DNA from: Sphingomonadales bacterium
GTDB lineage: Bacteria; Pseudomonadota; Alphaproteobacteria; Sphingomonadales; Sphingomonadaceae
DNA length: 64,000 nucleotides
Assembly: GCA_004173185.1 (NCBI GenBank)
Contig: SEFZ01000013.1
Location: 62,001 to 126,000 of the forward strand
Direction: 5' to 3'
Below are positions 8,924-19,712 of the stretch, one piece after another. The notes beneath the pieces were generated by a model. That model ran no database searches, had not been told where the DNA came from, and worked only from the letters and a program-made list of their open reading frames with translations. How positions within the stretch are numbered: position 1 is the stretch's first letter; every line of letters begins with the position of its first letter. Made by a program: the position numbers and the translations under genes.

Positions 8924-9415
8924 CTATTTGGGTGAGGGGCTGATTCCGCGCAACAGCAGCCGCATCGCTTCGAGTAGCGTGCCGAACACCAGATGCGACG
9001 CCGCGCCATAGGCATGGCTCGCGAGTGACGCGTCCTCCGGCCCCGCCCCGAGATCGAGGGCCGGCACGATGGTTTCGTCCAGCAGCGCTGATGTGACGAT
9101 GCCGTAAGCGCTGCCAAAGCCCGTACTGGCCTCGCTGCGATATTCGGTGAGCACGCCATAGACGCCGCCGAGCACCGCGCCGGTGATGTAATGCACGGCT
9201 TGCCCGCTGGCCTTGCGATACGCTTCGGGCACGGGATCGCCGGTAACCGCTTCGCTCAGCCTGTCCGCGGCTTTCACCGTCGCCGGATCGCCCTCGCCGT
9301 CTTCGTCCGGAAGCAGTTTGGCCGCCTGTGCCTGAAAAGCGACCATCGCCGCCGAGGCGATTAGCCCGGCGGCGACGCCCGCAAACAGGCCGAGCAAGGG
9401 TCTCGGCTTGGTCAT
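8924..9415 (-). CDS. DUF1440/YagU-like inner-membrane protein
   Basis: 163 residues with an N-terminal membrane segment (about 7-30) and two Gly/Ala-rich segments (about 78-92 and 100-115). The layout LFAGVAAGLIASAAM then HYITGAVLGGVYGVL resembles DUF1440 (YagU-like) proteins, some of which are linked to acid tolerance. The ATG at 9415 overlaps the stop of the TraB/GumN gene, giving translational coupling. About 200 AT-richer bases separate it from the secreted-repeat gene. Confidence 0.65.
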   Translation of the reverse strand: MTKPRPLLGLFAGVAAGLIASAAMVAFQAQAAKLLPDEDGEGDPATVKAADRLSEAVTGDPVPEAYRKASGQAVHYITGAVLGGVYGVLTEYRSEASTGFGSAYGIVTSALLDETIVPALDLGAGPEDASLASHAYGAASHLVFGTLLEAMRLLLRGISPSPK

Positions 9416-10314
9416 CAATAGTTGACGCGGGTCGCGGTCAGCTTGCGCTTGGCGAGATAGGTCTGGACGCTGTCATCGCCCGCGAGATGCCCTGCGCCAA
9501 CGGCAAGGAATACCGTGCCCGGCTTGGCCATGCGCGTCTCGATCCACTCGGCCCAGCGGGCGTTGCGATCGGCGAGCAGCACCTTGCCCACTTCGGGGGT
9601 CTCGCGCATGCCTTCGTCCATCGTCTCGCCCAGCGCGACCGGATCGCCAGCAGCCCATTGCGCGACCATCTTGTCGAGCATCGGCCCGATCTTGGCATAA
9701 TCGGTGATGGTCGAGACCAGATATTTGATCTGCAGCTCTTCCGGAAGCGCGTCGAAATAGCCGAGTTGCTGTTCGGCGGTTTCCAGCCCGATGATCGGCT
9801 TGCCCGCCGCCTTGGCCGCAGCGGTGATCGTGCGCTCGGCGCCGCTTTCGGGATCATAGCCAAGCTTCGGGAGCGGTGCCATGCCGAGCGTCACTGCCAC
9901 CAGCCATGGCTCCAGCCGGTCGAGCGCGGCGGCGGGAATGCCGACATCGGCGAGGGCTGCGGCATATGCGGCGCGCTTGTCGGCCGGCAGCTTCTCGGTG
10001 AGCGCCGGATCTGTGCTGGGCGCAATGGCGAGCTTCATGATCAGCCCCTGCATCGCGGCGGGATCGGGCTCGACCAGTTCGAGCACGACTTCGCCGCTCT
10101 CGTCGAACGCGGTCTTCACGCCTTCGTCGAACCAGCTCAGGCCGGGCTTGAGCACATGGACGGTGCCAAACAGATAGATGGTGGTGTCAGCGTCCTTGAC
10201 CACCCAGAGCGCCGGATCGGCGTCCTTGGTCGTCTGGGCGGTGGCGGGGAACGCAAGGAATGCGGCCAGCGACGCGGCGGCGGCGAAAAACTTCTTCAGC
10301 ATGCGGATATGCAC
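9415..10314 (-). CDS. TraB/GumN family protein
   Basis: 299 residues with a signal peptide ending near FPATAQ (residue 27). The conserved TraB/GumN core shows IYLFGTVHVLKPG (His53 within GTVH), VVLELVEPDP, GLETAEQQL and, near the C-terminus, VFLAVGAGHLAGDDSV. The two GxxH-type motifs are thought to form a metal-dependent hydrolase or peptidase-like site. The function in proteobacteria is not established. A second possible start is the ATG at residue 5. It heads a two-gene operon with the DUF1440-like gene. Confidence 0.85.
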   Translation of the reverse strand: MHIRMLKKFFAAAASLAAFLAFPATAQTTKDADPALWVVKDADTTIYLFGTVHVLKPGLSWFDEGVKTAFDESGEVVLELVEPDPAAMQGLIMKLAIAPSTDPALTEKLPADKRAAYAAALADVGIPAAALDRLEPWLVAVTLGMAPLPKLGYDPESGAERTITAAAKAAGKPIIGLETAEQQLGYFDALPEELQIKYLVSTITDYAKIGPMLDKMVAQWAAGDPVALGETMDEGMRETPEVGKVLLADRNARWAEWIETRMAKPGTVFLAVGAGHLAGDDSVQTYLAKRKLTATRVNY

Positions 10315-10330
10315 TCCACTTGCACGGGCA

Positions 10331-10474
10331 TTACGGCCGCGCCTTTTTCCATAGATAGGTGGCGCTCATCGCGATCAAAGTCGCGATGAACAGGAATTCG
10401 TGTTCAGGCCCGATAACCAGCCCGCCTTTCCAAAGGAAATACCAAGCGGGATAGGCGAGAGTGTAGAAATACAC
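10331..10474 (-). CDS. Possible small hydrophobic protein
   Basis: A 47-residue reading frame, VYFYTLAYPAWYFLWKGG then GPEHEFLFIATLIAMSATYLWKKARP. It has two aromatic-rich hydrophobic stretches and a positive end, plausible as a small membrane protein. The only start in frame is a GTG at 10474 without a clear ribosome site, and a stop lies about 40 bases further upstream. A nearby ATG (about 10515) in another frame opens a short peptide, so this may be a frameshifted remnant. It lies between the FAD reductase and TraB/GumN genes. Confidence 0.35.
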   Translation of the reverse strand: MYFYTLAYPAWYFLWKGGLVIGPEHEFLFIATLIAMSATYLWKKARP

Positions 10475-10532
10475 CGAACTATACTCGCGATCGGATTCGC
10501 GTGCAGCTCGACTTCATCGTTCGCCCGGCCCC

Positions 10533-11756
10533 TCAGGCTGACAGCTCCTTGAGCGGCGTTGTGGCGTCCGCGAGAGCGATGGGATCAAGGGACAGCCCCT
10601 CCGCGACAAGCTTGCGGCCCTGCACATAATCCTTGATCGCATTGACGCAGTCGAGCGCGATGACGCGGCCCTCGGCCAGATAGATGACCGAGAAACTGCG
10701 CGTGGCGGGATCGCCGCGAACCACCGATTGGTCGTGCCCGGCGGAGATGCCGACGGTCTGGAGCTTGAGATCATATTGGTTCGACCAAAACCATGGGACC
10801 GCATCGTAGCTCGCCTCTACCCCGCAGATCGTCTTGGCGGCGGCAGTCGCCTGATCATTGGCGTTCTGGACCGATTCGAGGCGGATCATCTGGTTGGCGG
10901 CATAGCGATTCGAATGGAGCGCGCAGTCTCCGATCGCGTAGACATCGGGGAGCGACGTGCGGCATTGCGCATCGACCAGCACGCCATTGCCGCCGCTGGC
11001 GCCTGCTTCGAGAAGCGGGGCGACCGAGGGCACGATACCGATGCCGACGATGACCATCTGCGCGGGGATCACTTCTCCGCTGGCGAGGCGAACGCCGGTT
11101 GCGCGGTCCGCGCCCTCAATCGCCTCGACCTGAACCCCGGTGCGGAGCGTAACGCCGTGCGCGCGATGCTCGGCTTCGAAGAAGCGCGACAGCGGCTCGC
11201 CGGCGACGCGGGCGAGAACGCGGTCCTGCGCTTCGAGCACGGTGACGCTGCGGCCAAGCTTGGAAAGGACGGCCGCGGCTTCGAGGCCGATATAGCCGCC
11301 GCCGATCACGGCGACTTCGCGCACGTCGGGCAGTTCGGCCATCATCGCATCGACATCAAAACGGGTGCGCACGGTGTGGATACCGGTGAGGTGGTGGCCG
11401 TCACAGGCGATGCGGCGGGCCTTGCCGCCCGTCGCCCAGATCAGCGCGCCATAGCCGATGCTCTCCCCGCTTTCGGTGGTGACGCTGTGCGCGGCGGGAT
11501 CGACCGAGACGATCGTGCGGCCCGTAAGCATCGCGACCTGTCGCTCTTCCCAGAACGCCGGCGGGCGAATCAGCAGTCGCTCGAACGGCTTGTCGCCCGC
11601 GAGATACTCCTTGGAGAGCGGGGGGCGTTCATAGGGAAGTTCGGGTTCGTCGCCGATGATCGCGATGCTGCCTTCGAACTTGTTCTGGCGCAGCGCGATT
11701 GCCGCCTGCGCGCCGCCATGCCCGGCGCCTACGATGATGATGTCATAGCGAGTCAT
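10533..11756 (-). CDS. FAD-dependent NAD(P)H:ferredoxin/rubredoxin-type reductase
   Basis: 407 residues starting [12 protein letters not shown]. The FAD dinucleotide motif is [10 protein letters not shown] (residues 9-18), the NAD(P)H motif [13 protein letters not shown] (about 150-162) and the FAD-closing motif [10 protein letters not shown]. The fold matches flavoprotein reductases that pass electrons to [2Fe-2S] ferredoxins or rubredoxins (PdR/ThcD type). No ferredoxin gene lies adjacent. The ATG overlaps the fghA stop by 4 bases, so it is the last gene of the formaldehyde operon; whether it acts in that pathway is open. Confidence 0.85.
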   Translation of the reverse strand: MTRYDIIIVGAGHGGAQAAIALRQNKFEGSIAIIGDEPELPYERPPLSKEYLAGDKPFERLLIRPPAFWEERQVAMLTGRTIVSVDPAAHSVTTESGESIGYGALIWATGGKARRIACDGHHLTGIHTVRTRFDVDAMMAELPDVREVAVIGGGYIGLEAAAVLSKLGRSVTVLEAQDRVLARVAGEPLSRFFEAEHRAHGVTLRTGVQVEAIEGADRATGVRLASGEVIPAQMVIVGIGIVPSVAPLLEAGASGGNGVLVDAQCRTSLPDVYAIGDCALHSNRYAANQMIRLESVQNANDQATAAAKTICGVEASYDAVPWFWSNQYDLKLQTVGISAGHDQSVVRGDPATRSFSVIYLAEGRVIALDCVNAIKDYVQGRKLVAEGLSLDPIALADATTPLKELSA

Positions 11757-12583
11757 TTTAGGCGCTCCGCGTGCCACGCCACGTGGTCCGCCATGAAGGT
11801 CGAGACGAAGAAATAGCTGTGATCATAGCCCTGCTGGATGCGCTGGGTGAGCGCTATGCCGGCTTGCTCGCAGGCGGCTTCCAGAAGCTCGGGCTTGAGT
11901 TCCTTTTCGAGGAACGGATCGGCCGAGCCGGTATCGACCAGCAATTCGGGCAGGCGCGCGCCATCCTCGATCAGCGCGACGGCATCATGGACACGCCATG
12001 CCGCGCGGTCCTCGCCGAGATAGCCGGACAGTGCCTTCTGGCCCCATGGCACCTGACCAGGCGCTACGATCGGGGAGAAGGCCGAGACCGATTTGAAGCG
12101 ATCGGGATTGCGCAGGCCGATGGTCAGCGCGCCATGCCCGCCCATCGAATGGCCGGTGATGCCCTGGGCGGACATATCGGCGGGAAATTCCGCACCGATC
12201 AATGCGGGGAGTTCGTCCTCGATATACGAGCGCATCTTGAAATGCGTCGCCCAGGGTTCCTCGGTGGCGTCGAGATAAAAGCCGGCGCCCTGACCGAAAT
12301 CATAGGCTTCGTCATTGGGCACCCCTTCGCCGCGCGGCGACGTGTCCGGCGCGATGAAGATCACCCCGTGTTCGGCGCAGGCCTCGCGATACTCGCCTTT
12401 GTCGGTGACGTTGGCGTGGGTGCAGGTGAGGCCCGAGAGATACCAGAGGATTGGCAGCTTCGCGCCCTCGGCATGATCGGGCACAAAGACCGAGAAGGTC
12501 ATATCGGTGCCCGTCACCGCCGACGCGTGGCGATAGACGCCCAGCGTGCCGCCATGGGCCTTGTTGGTCGAAAGCGTTTCCAT
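11753..12583 (-). CDS. fghA: S-formylglutathione hydrolase
   Basis: 276 residues starting [12 protein letters not shown]. This serine esterase cleaves S-formylglutathione to formate and glutathione, the last step of glutathione-dependent formaldehyde removal. The nucleophile elbow is [10 protein letters not shown], with [15 protein letters not shown] upstream and the catalytic His in GYDHSYFF. Its ATG overlaps the stop of the preceding VOC gene, and an alternative ATG lies one codon upstream. It is cotranscribed with frmA. Confidence 0.94.
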   Translation of the reverse strand: METLSTNKAHGGTLGVYRHASAVTGTDMTFSVFVPDHAEGAKLPILWYLSGLTCTHANVTDKGEYREACAEHGVIFIAPDTSPRGEGVPNDEAYDFGQGAGFYLDATEEPWATHFKMRSYIEDELPALIGAEFPADMSAQGITGHSMGGHGALTIGLRNPDRFKSVSAFSPIVAPGQVPWGQKALSGYLGEDRAAWRVHDAVALIEDGARLPELLVDTGSADPFLEKELKPELLEAACEQAGIALTQRIQQGYDHSYFFVSTFMADHVAWHAERLK

Positions 12584-12978
12584 CATGCGCCGCGGTAGAT
12601 TGCGCAGAGCTTGTTGCCATCCGGATCGCGGACATAGCTCAAATGCATCGTGCCGAGCGGGCCGCCGTCGCGTGGCCCCGGCGGAGCTTCGATCGAGGCG
12701 CCGCCATTCGCGACCGCCACGTCGTGAAAAATCTGCACCTGTTCGGCCGAACCGCATTTGAAGCCGATCGTGCCGCCATTTGCAGCGGTCGCGGGCTCGT
12801 CGTTGATCGGCTCACTGACGCAGAAGGTGCTGCCGTCATGGCTATAGAAGAGACGGGTATGGCCTGAAGCCGTGACATTGCGGAACGGCGCACCCGCGCC
12901 GAGCGTGGCAAGCACCGCGTCGTAAAAGGTCTTCGAACGCTCGATGTCGTTCGAGCCGACCAGGATATGATTGAGCAT
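12583..12978 (-). CDS. VOC (glyoxalase/bleomycin-resistance fold) protein, copy 2
   Basis: 131 residues beginning MLNHILVGSNDIERSKTFYDAVL, the opening of a VOC-fold protein, with GTMHLSYVRDPDGNKLCAIYR near the end. The metal-ligand pattern is His4 and the E/D of the C-terminal strand. It is about half identical by eye to the neighbouring copy, so the two arose by duplication. The position between frmA and fghA suggests a role with glutathione adducts of formaldehyde or another reactive aldehyde. This is inference only. Confidence 0.82.
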   Translation of the reverse strand: MLNHILVGSNDIERSKTFYDAVLATLGAGAPFRNVTASGHTRLFYSHDGSTFCVSEPINDEPATAANGGTIGFKCGSAEQVQIFHDVAVANGGASIEAPPGPRDGGPLGTMHLSYVRDPDGNKLCAIYRGA

Positions 12979-13008
12979 CTGCCTGTCTCCTCTATCTGGC
13001 GCGCGTGT

Positions 13009-13386
13009 TTAGTCTGGCATCTGGCAAAAGGCGCAAATCTTGTTGCCATCGGGATCGCGCAGATAGGCACCATAGGCCTTGCCGGGCGCATTCGGGCGAT
13101 GGCCGGGCGCGCCTTCATCGCTGCCGCCATTCGTGAGACCAGCGGTGTGGAACGCATCGACTGCTGCCATGTCGGCAGCTGCAAAGCCGGTGGTGCTGCC
13201 GTTGCTGAAGGTCGCGGTATCGCCATTGGCCGGTTTGCCGACACCCAATGCGCCGCCGGGGCCGCGATAGAATACGCGGTGGCCCATGTCGAAGCCGGGG
13301 TCGATCCCGAGCGCGCCAAGGGCTGCATCGTAGAAAGCCTTGGAGCGTTGGACGTCATTCGATCCGAGCATCAGGTGCGTGAACAT
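13009..13386 (-). CDS. VOC (glyoxalase/bleomycin-resistance fold) protein, copy 1
   Basis: 125 residues opening MFTHLMLGSNDVQRSKAFYDAALGALG and ending GAYLRDPDGNKICAFCQMPD, a single VOC domain. A strong GAGAGAGAT purine run precedes the ATG. It sits 10 bases after the frmA stop and 30 bases before its paralogue. The GSND.(E/Q)RSK.FYDA signature is shared by both copies and is typical of VOC proteins found with class III alcohol dehydrogenase. Confidence 0.82.
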   Translation of the reverse strand: MFTHLMLGSNDVQRSKAFYDAALGALGIDPGFDMGHRVFYRGPGGALGVGKPANGDTATFSNGSTTGFAAADMAAVDAFHTAGLTNGGSDEGAPGHRPNAPGKAYGAYLRDPDGNKICAFCQMPD

Positions 13387-13396
13387 ATCTCTCTCC

Positions 13397-14509
13397 TCAG
13401 TAGACGACGACGCTGCGGATGCTCTCGCCGGTATGCATCAGATCGAAGCCCTTGTTGATGTCCTCAAGGCCCATGACGTGGGTGATCATCGGGTCGATCT
13501 CGATCTTGCCGGTCATGTACATGTCGACGATCTTAGGCACGTCGGTGCGGCCCTTGGCGCCGCCGAACGCAGTGCCGCGCCAGTTGCGCCCGGTGACCAG
13601 CTGGAACGGACGCGTCGCGATTTCCTTGCCTGCCTCGGCCACGCCGATGATGATGCTGGTGCCCCAGCCGCGATGGCACGCCTCTAGCGCGGTGCGCATC
13701 ACGTCGGTGTTGCCAGTCGCGTCAAACGTATAGTCCGCGCCGCCATCGGTCATCGCGACGATCCTGGCGACAATATCCTCGCGGCTCATGCCCCTGGAGT
13801 TGAGGAAGTCGGTCATGCCGAAGCGGCGGCCCCATTCCTCACGGTCGGGATTAATGTCCACGCCGATGATCTTGTTGGCGCCGGCCAGACGCGCGCCCTG
13901 CAGCACGTTGAGGCCAATCCCGCCCAGGCCGAAGATCACGACATTGTCGCCGACCTGCACCTTGGCAGTGTTGATCACCGCGCCGACGCCCGTGGTCACG
14001 CCGCAGCCAATATAGCAGGCGGACTGGAACGGCGCGTCTTCGCGGATCTTGGCGAGGGCGATCTCGGGCAGCACGGTGAAGTTGGAGAAGGTCGAGCAGC
14101 CCATATAATGGAAGATGGTCTGGCCCTTGTACGACAGGCGGCTCGTGCCGTCCGGCATCAGGCCCTTGCCCTGCGTCGCGCGGATCGCGGTGCACAAATT
14201 GGTCTTGCCGCTGAGGCACGATTTACACTGGCGGCATTCGGGGGTGTAGAGCGGGATCACGTGATCGCCGGGCTTCACGCTGGTAACGCCTGCGCCGACT
14301 TCGCGGACGATGCCCGCGCCTTCATGGCCGAGCACGCTGGGGAACAGGCCTTCGCTGTCGAGACCGTCGAGCGTGTAGGAATCGGTGTGGCAGATGCCCG
14401 TCGCCATGATCTCGACGAGAACCTCGCCAGCCTTGGGACCTTCGAGGTCGAGTTCGACGATCTCCAGCGGCTGTTTCGCTTCGAATGCGACGGCGGCTCT
14501 GGTCTTCAT
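13397..14509 (-). CDS. frmA: S-(hydroxymethyl)glutathione dehydrogenase / class III alcohol dehydrogenase
   Basis: 370 residues. It oxidises S-hydroxymethylglutathione with NAD+ to S-formylglutathione. Catalytic zinc ligands are in [12 protein letters not shown] (Cys and His) and GHEGAGIV. The structural zinc site is the four-cysteine loop [16 protein letters not shown] (about residues 92-107). The Rossmann motif is [13 protein letters not shown]. Conserved [12 protein letters not shown] identifies class III. It heads a leftward operon with two VOC genes, fghA and an FAD reductase, giving complete formaldehyde detoxification to formate apart from formate oxidation. Confidence 0.95.
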   Translation of the reverse strand: MKTRAAVAFEAKQPLEIVELDLEGPKAGEVLVEIMATGICHTDSYTLDGLDSEGLFPSVLGHEGAGIVREVGAGVTSVKPGDHVIPLYTPECRQCKSCLSGKTNLCTAIRATQGKGLMPDGTSRLSYKGQTIFHYMGCSTFSNFTVLPEIALAKIREDAPFQSACYIGCGVTTGVGAVINTAKVQVGDNVVIFGLGGIGLNVLQGARLAGANKIIGVDINPDREEWGRRFGMTDFLNSRGMSREDIVARIVAMTDGGADYTFDATGNTDVMRTALEACHRGWGTSIIIGVAEAGKEIATRPFQLVTGRNWRGTAFGGAKGRTDVPKIVDMYMTGKIEIDPMITHVMGLEDINKGFDLMHTGESIRSVVVY

Positions 14510-14516
14510 CTCTCAC

Positions 14517-14535
14517 TCCCGAACTGGATTCGGGA
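14517..14535. terminator. 7-bp hairpin between hutU and frmA
   Basis: TCCCGAA, loop CTGGA, TTCGGGA form a perfect hairpin in the 32-base gap after the hutU stop and before frmA. There is no T-run. It may attenuate hut transcription before the formaldehyde operon, but without a T-run read-through is possible. Confidence 0.45.
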
Positions 14536-14541
14536 TTTCGA

Positions 14542-16200
14542 CTAGCTGGTGAGGCCGGGAAGGTCGAGACCGCAACGCTTCGCCGCATCGCGTGCTTGCG
14601 GATAGCCCGCGTCGGCATGGCGCATAACGCCCGTGGCGGGATCGTTCCACAGCACGCGCCCCAGCCGCTCCGCTGCTTGCGGCGTGCCATCGGCGACGAT
14701 CACCATGCCCGAATGCTGCGAATATCCCATGCCGACCCCGCCGCCATGATGGAGAGACACCCAGGTGGCGCCGCTGGCGGTGTTGAGCAACGCATTGAGC
14801 AAGGGCCAGTCCGAGACTGCGTCGGATCCATCCATCATCGCCTCGGTCTCGCGATTGGGGCTGGCGACCGAGCCGCTGTCGAGGTGATCGCGGCCAATCA
14901 CAATCGGGGCTTTCAGTTCGCCGCTCGCGACCATTTCGTTGAAGGCGAGGCCGAGCCGGTGGCGGTCGCCCAAGCCCACCCAGCAAATCCGCGCGGGCAT
15001 GCCCTGAAAATGGATTCGCTCGCGCGCCATGTCGAGCCAGCGGTGGAGATGCGCATCGTCGGGCATCAACTCCTTCACCTTGGCGTCGGTCTTGTAGATG
15101 TCCTCGGGATCGCCCGACAGCGCGACCCAGCGAAACGGGCCGACGCCGCGACAGAATAGCGGGCGGATATAAGCGGGGACGAAGCCGGGGAAATCGAAGG
15201 CGTCGTCTACGCCCTCATCGAGCGCGACCTGACGGATATTGTTGCCGTAATCGACCGTGGGCACCCCAGCGTTGTGGAAATCGAGCATTGCGCGAACATG
15301 GATCGCCATCGACGCCGTGGCCGCCTTCGCCACCGCATCCGGATCGCTCACGCGTTCGGCGAACCAGCGATCGAGCGTCCAGCCCAGAGGCAGGTATCCG
15401 TTGATGGGATCGTGCGCCGAAGTCTGGTCGGTCACCAGATCGGGGCGCACCCCGCGCCGGACGATCTCGGGATAGATCTCGGCGGCGTTGCCCAGCAGTC
15501 CAACCGAAATCGGCGTCTTGGACGTGGTGACGATCTCCAGCGCTTCATCAAGGCTGTCGGTCATCCGATCGAGATAGCCGGTCTGCAGCCGCATCTCGAT
15601 CCGGCTCGGCTGGCATTCGACTGCGAGGCACGAAGCCCCCGCCATCGTCGCCGCGAGCGTTTGCGCGCCGCCCATTCCGCCAAGCCCGGCGGTGAGGATC
15701 CAGCGACCCGCGAGGCTGCCATCATAATGCTGGCGGCCCGCCTCCACGAAGGTTTCGTAGGTGCCCTGCACGATCCCCTGGCTGCCGATGTAAATCCAGC
15801 TGCCTGCGGTCATCTGGCCGTACATCATCAGCCCGGCGCGATCGAGTTCGTGGAAATGCTCCCAGGTCGACCATTTGGGCACGAGGTTCGAATTGGCGAG
15901 CAGCACGCGCGGCGCATTCTCGTGAGTGCGAAACACGCCAACCGGCTTGCCCGACTGGATCAGCAGCGTCTCATCGGCTTCGAGGCGGCGCAGCGTCTCG
16001 ACGATCCGGTCATAACTCTCCCAATCGCGTGCCGCGCGGCCGATGCCGCCATAGACGACCAGTTCCTGCGGGTTCTCGGCCACGCGAGGATCGAGATTGT
16101 TCATCAGCATCCGCAGCGGCGCTTCGGTCAGCCAGCTTTTCGCGGTCAACTCGCTGCCAGTCGCGGCCTGGATATGGCGGGCGTTGTCGATGCGGGTCAT
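14542..16200 (-). CDS. hutU: Urocanate hydratase
   Basis: 552 residues starting [18 protein letters not shown]. It converts urocanate to imidazolonepropionate using tightly bound NAD+. Family landmarks are [34 protein letters not shown] (NAD-binding), [14 protein letters not shown] and [17 protein letters not shown] near the C-terminus. The ATG at 16200 overlaps the hutG stop by 4 bases. It is the last gene of the leftward hutIHGU operon. Confidence 0.96.
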   Translation of the reverse strand: MTRIDNARHIQAATGSELTAKSWLTEAPLRMLMNNLDPRVAENPQELVVYGGIGRAARDWESYDRIVETLRRLEADETLLIQSGKPVGVFRTHENAPRVLLANSNLVPKWSTWEHFHELDRAGLMMYGQMTAGSWIYIGSQGIVQGTYETFVEAGRQHYDGSLAGRWILTAGLGGMGGAQTLAATMAGASCLAVECQPSRIEMRLQTGYLDRMTDSLDEALEIVTTSKTPISVGLLGNAAEIYPEIVRRGVRPDLVTDQTSAHDPINGYLPLGWTLDRWFAERVSDPDAVAKAATASMAIHVRAMLDFHNAGVPTVDYGNNIRQVALDEGVDDAFDFPGFVPAYIRPLFCRGVGPFRWVALSGDPEDIYKTDAKVKELMPDDAHLHRWLDMARERIHFQGMPARICWVGLGDRHRLGLAFNEMVASGELKAPIVIGRDHLDSGSVASPNRETEAMMDGSDAVSDWPLLNALLNTASGATWVSLHHGGGVGMGYSQHSGMVIVADGTPQAAERLGRVLWNDPATGVMRHADAGYPQARDAAKRCGLDLPGLTS

Positions 16201-16991
16201 GCGGGTGCTTTCGCAAAGGCCATAATGGCGGCGAGGATTTGGCTGAGATCTGCGCGAAGGCCCGCCGCGCGATCGGCGTTCCATTCGGGCGGCCAATTGG
16301 TCTCGTCAGGCTCGCCTGCCGGTTCGTCGAGATAGGCGCGCATCGCCGTCTCCATCTGGATCGCGTGGACGCCGGCTTCGGGCTGGCCATAATGCCGAGT
16401 CGTCCAGCCGCCGCGGAAGCGTCCGTTGAGGACATGGCTGCGGGTGCTGCTCGCGGCGAGCACTGCGTCGCTGAGGGCAATGTCACAGGTGGTGGCGCCG
16501 TTTGTGCCGATATTGAGTTCGGGCAGCTCACCGTCGAACAAGCGGGGCACGACGCTGCGAATCGAGTGGCAATCGTAAAGGACGACGCGTGGGTGCTTCT
16601 CGCGGAGACGAGCGATCTCGGCCTCGATGGCGGCGTAATAGGGGGTGAACCACGCCATTCGTTCGGCGGGATCTGGTTCGCATCCCTCTTGGTACAGCGG
16701 TTCGCCATCGAAGGTTTCGGTCGGGCACAGGCCGGTCGTCGTCTGGCCCGGATAGAGCGACTGGCCGGAGGGGTCGCGGTTGCAGTCGATCACGCTGCGC
16801 GAAATGTCGGTCCAGATGAAGGTCGCATCGGCGAGCCCCTCATACAGCGCGCGAATGTGCCAGTCGGCATCGCGGATCGCCCACCAGCGCGAGCGGAACT
16901 GTTCTTCCAGCTCTGCGGGTACTTCGCTTCCGCCATGCGGGAAAGCGAGGATCAGCGGGGTGTCGCTGCGCTCGATGTGCAACCAGTTCAT
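16197..16991 (-). CDS. hutG: N-formylglutamate deformylase
   Basis: 264 residues starting [21 protein letters not shown]. It hydrolyses N-formylglutamate to glutamate and formate, the last step of the HutF-dependent five-step histidine route. Signature segments are FPHGGSEVP, the metal-binding YDCHSIRS and [10 protein letters not shown]. The presence of HutF and HutG, without a formiminoglutamase, indicates the pathway through N-formylglutamate, which yields formate rather than formamide. It overlaps hutH and hutU by 4 bases each. Confidence 0.94.
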   Translation of the reverse strand: MNWLHIERSDTPLILAFPHGGSEVPAELEEQFRSRWWAIRDADWHIRALYEGLADATFIWTDISRSVIDCNRDPSGQSLYPGQTTTGLCPTETFDGEPLYQEGCEPDPAERMAWFTPYYAAIEAEIARLREKHPRVVLYDCHSIRSVVPRLFDGELPELNIGTNGATTCDIALSDAVLAASSTRSHVLNGRFRGGWTTRHYGQPEAGVHAIQMETAMRAYLDEPAGEPDETNWPPEWNADRAAGLRADLSQILAAIMAFAKAPA

Positions 16992-18508
16992 CGCTCGATT
17001 CCCGGGAGCTTGCCTGCTGCTTCGACGAGTGCGGGGTCGCGGATCAGAGCGGCGGCGGCGGCCATGTCGGGGGCCATATGGCGGTCGTGATCGAGTGTCG
17101 GGACCTGCGCTCGCAGCATCGCGCGGATTGCTTCGATGGGCGTGCTGGAGGCAAGCGGGGCATGAAAATCGCAGCCCTGCGCGCCCGCGAGCAATTCGAT
17201 CGCCAGCACGTGATCGACATTCTCGGCCATCGCCATCAACCGCCGCGCGCCGTGTGCGGCCATCGAGACATGGTCCTCCTGATTGGCCGAAGTCGGGATC
17301 GAATCGACGCTGGCGGGCGTGGCGCGCTGCTTGTTTTCCGAGACAAGAGCCGCGGCGGTAACCTGCGGTATCATAAACCCCGAATTGAGCCCCGGCTGCG
17401 GCGTCAGGAATGCGGGCAGGCCCGACAGCGCCGGATCTACGAGCATCGCGATGCGGCGCTCGGAGAGGCTGCCGATCTCGCACAAAGCCAGCGCGATCAT
17501 ATCGGCGGCGAAGGCGACCGGCTCGGCGTGGAAATTGCCGCCTGAGAGTGCCTCGTCGGTATCGGCGAAGATCAATGGATTATCCGACACGCCATTGGCT
17601 TCGGTGACGAGCGTGTCGCCCGCCTGACGCAGCAGCGTCAGCACCGCGCCCATCACCTGAGGCTGGCACCGCAGGCAATAAGGGTCCTGCACGCGCAAAT
17701 CGTCGACGGCGTGCGACGCGCGGATCGCCGAGCCGGCCATCAGCCCGCGCAACGCATCGGCGGTCTCGATCTGGCCGGCATGACCGCGCAGCGCGTGGAT
17801 GCGGTGATCGAACGGCGTGTCGGAGCCCTTGGCAGCCTCGGTGGAAAGCACGCCGGTGACGAGCGCGGCGCGATACAGCCGCTCGGCTTCGAACAAAGCC
17901 GCCAGCGCATAGGCCGTCGAGAATTGCGTGCCGTTGAGGAGGGCGAGCCCTTCCTTCGGCCCGAGTTCGAGCGGAGCGAGACCCGCGAGCCTCAGCGCAT
18001 CGGCGGCGGGGCGGCGTGTGCCCGCGACGAAAATCTCGCCCACGCCGATCATCGCGGCGGTCATGTGCGCCAGTGGTGCGAGGTCGCCGGATGCGCCGAC
18101 CGATCCTTGCGCGGGGACGACCGGGACAAGCCCCTTGGCCAGCATCGCTTCGAGCAGATCGACCGTTGCGGGCGCCACCCCCGAATTGCCGCGCGCGAGG
18201 CTGGCGAGCTTGAGCGCCATCATCAGCCGGGCGACGGGGATTGGCATCGGATCACCGACGCCCGCCGCGTGGCTCAGCACGATGTTGCGCTGGAGGGTGG
18301 CGAGATCTGCGCTTTCGATCCGCACGCTGGCGAGCTTTCCGAAGCCGGTATTGATCCCATAGACCGGCTCGCCGCGCGCAAGGATACGCTGCACCGATGC
18401 CGCGCTTTCGGCGATCGCGGCATGGCTGGCGGGATCGAGCTCCACCGCTGCCCCGCGATAGATTGCGCGCCAATCGGCATAGGGGACGGCACCCGGAATC
18501 AGCAGCAT
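16988..18508 (-). CDS. hutH: Histidine ammonia-lyase
   Basis: 506 residues starting [14 protein letters not shown]. It removes ammonia from L-histidine to give urocanate. The MIO cofactor forms from Ala139-Ser140-Gly141 in [15 protein letters not shown]. Other active-site segments are [11 protein letters not shown] (Tyr50), [22 protein letters not shown] and SADQEDHVSM-like [11 protein letters not shown]. The start overlaps the end of hutI by 10 bases, tying expression to hutI. Confidence 0.96.
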   Translation of the reverse strand: MLLIPGAVPYADWRAIYRGAAVELDPASHAAIAESAASVQRILARGEPVYGINTGFGKLASVRIESADLATLQRNIVLSHAAGVGDPMPIPVARLMMALKLASLARGNSGVAPATVDLLEAMLAKGLVPVVPAQGSVGASGDLAPLAHMTAAMIGVGEIFVAGTRRPAADALRLAGLAPLELGPKEGLALLNGTQFSTAYALAALFEAERLYRAALVTGVLSTEAAKGSDTPFDHRIHALRGHAGQIETADALRGLMAGSAIRASHAVDDLRVQDPYCLRCQPQVMGAVLTLLRQAGDTLVTEANGVSDNPLIFADTDEALSGGNFHAEPVAFAADMIALALCEIGSLSERRIAMLVDPALSGLPAFLTPQPGLNSGFMIPQVTAAALVSENKQRATPASVDSIPTSANQEDHVSMAAHGARRLMAMAENVDHVLAIELLAGAQGCDFHAPLASSTPIEAIRAMLRAQVPTLDHDRHMAPDMAAAAALIRDPALVEAAGKLPGIER

Positions 18509-19686
18509 TTTCCGTCCTTCACTCGGGTGTGCAAGGGGTTGAAGCCGATCCGGTAAACCAGCTCGGCGGGGTCGGAGATGTCCCAGATCGCGAGATCGCA
18601 GGCCTTGCCGGGCTCCAGCGTGCCGATCTCGTGCGATAGGCCCAGCGCGCGGGCGGCATTGGCGGTGACCCCACGCAGCACTTCGCTGACGGTCAGGCGA
18701 AACAAGGTCGCGCCCATGTTGAGCATCAGCAGCAGCGAGGTGGTTGGCGAAGTGCCCGGGTTGCAATCGGTGGCGATAGCGATGGGGACATTTTGGGCGC
18801 GAAACAGATCGACGGGCGGGAGGTGCGTCTCGCGCATGAAATAGTACGCGCCCGGGAGCAGCACCGCGACCGTCCCCGATGCGGCCATCGCCTTGGCATC
18901 GGACTCATCGGCATGTTCGAGGTGATCGGCGGATAATGCACCATGCGCGGCAGCGAGGCTGGCGCCATTAAGCGCGGACAGTTGCTCGGCGTGCAGCTTG
19001 ACCTGCAAGCCCGCCTTGCGCGCGGCGGCGAGGACGCGTGCGGATTGCTCTGGCATGAAGCCGATGCCTTCGCAAAACGCATCCACTGCGTCGGCCAGCC
19101 CGATAGCGGCGGGGATCATCCGATCGCAGACCAGATCGACATAATCGTCGGCACGTCCGGCATATTCGGGCGGCAAAGCGTGCGCGCCAAGCAAAGTGGG
19201 CGTGACGCGGATTTCGCGCGCTTCGCCCAAGGCTCGCGCGGCGCGGAGCATCTTGAGCTCGTCCTCGACCGTCAGGCCATAGCCCGATTTGATCTCGATC
19301 GTGGTGACTCCCTCGGCGAGCAGAGCATCGAGCCGGGGGAGCGCGATCTCGACCAGTTCGGCCTCAGATGCCGCGCGGGTGGCGCGCATCGTCGAGAGGA
19401 TGCCGCCGCCAGCGCGGGCAATCTCTTCGTAGGAAACGCCTTCCAGCCGCTTAGCCCATTCGCCTGCGCGGTCGCCGGCGTGCACCAGATGCGTGTGACA
19501 ATCGATCAGCCCCGGCGTGATCCAGCGGCCCTGGCAATCCACGATATCGGTTGCATCGGGCGCACCCGCGCGTGGCCCCACATAAGTGATCCGGCCATCC
19601 CGGCACGCAATCGCGCCATCCTCGATCACGCCCAGACCGTCGCCGGTCATCGTCGCGAGTCGGGCATTGGTCCACAGCCGATCCAT
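18499..19686 (-). CDS. hutI: Imidazolonepropionase
   Basis: 395 residues. A zinc- or iron-dependent amidohydrolase that opens the imidazolone ring to N-formiminoglutamate. The metal-binding HTH motif is [15 protein letters not shown], with [27 protein letters not shown] and [11 protein letters not shown] following in the usual order. It is first in the leftward hut operon. Its ATG is about 27 bases from the divergent operator palindrome. Confidence 0.95.
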   Translation of the reverse strand: MDRLWTNARLATMTGDGLGVIEDGAIACRDGRITYVGPRAGAPDATDIVDCQGRWITPGLIDCHTHLVHAGDRAGEWAKRLEGVSYEEIARAGGGILSTMRATRAASEAELVEIALPRLDALLAEGVTTIEIKSGYGLTVEDELKMLRAARALGEAREIRVTPTLLGAHALPPEYAGRADDYVDLVCDRMIPAAIGLADAVDAFCEGIGFMPEQSARVLAAARKAGLQVKLHAEQLSALNGASLAAAHGALSADHLEHADESDAKAMAASGTVAVLLPGAYYFMRETHLPPVDLFRAQNVPIAIATDCNPGTSPTTSLLLMLNMGATLFRLTVSEVLRGVTANAARALGLSHEIGTLEPGKACDLAIWDISDPAELVYRIGFNPLHTRVKDGKCC

Positions 19687-19712
19687 GGCGGCGATGTTGC
19701 GCGGGGCATGGG

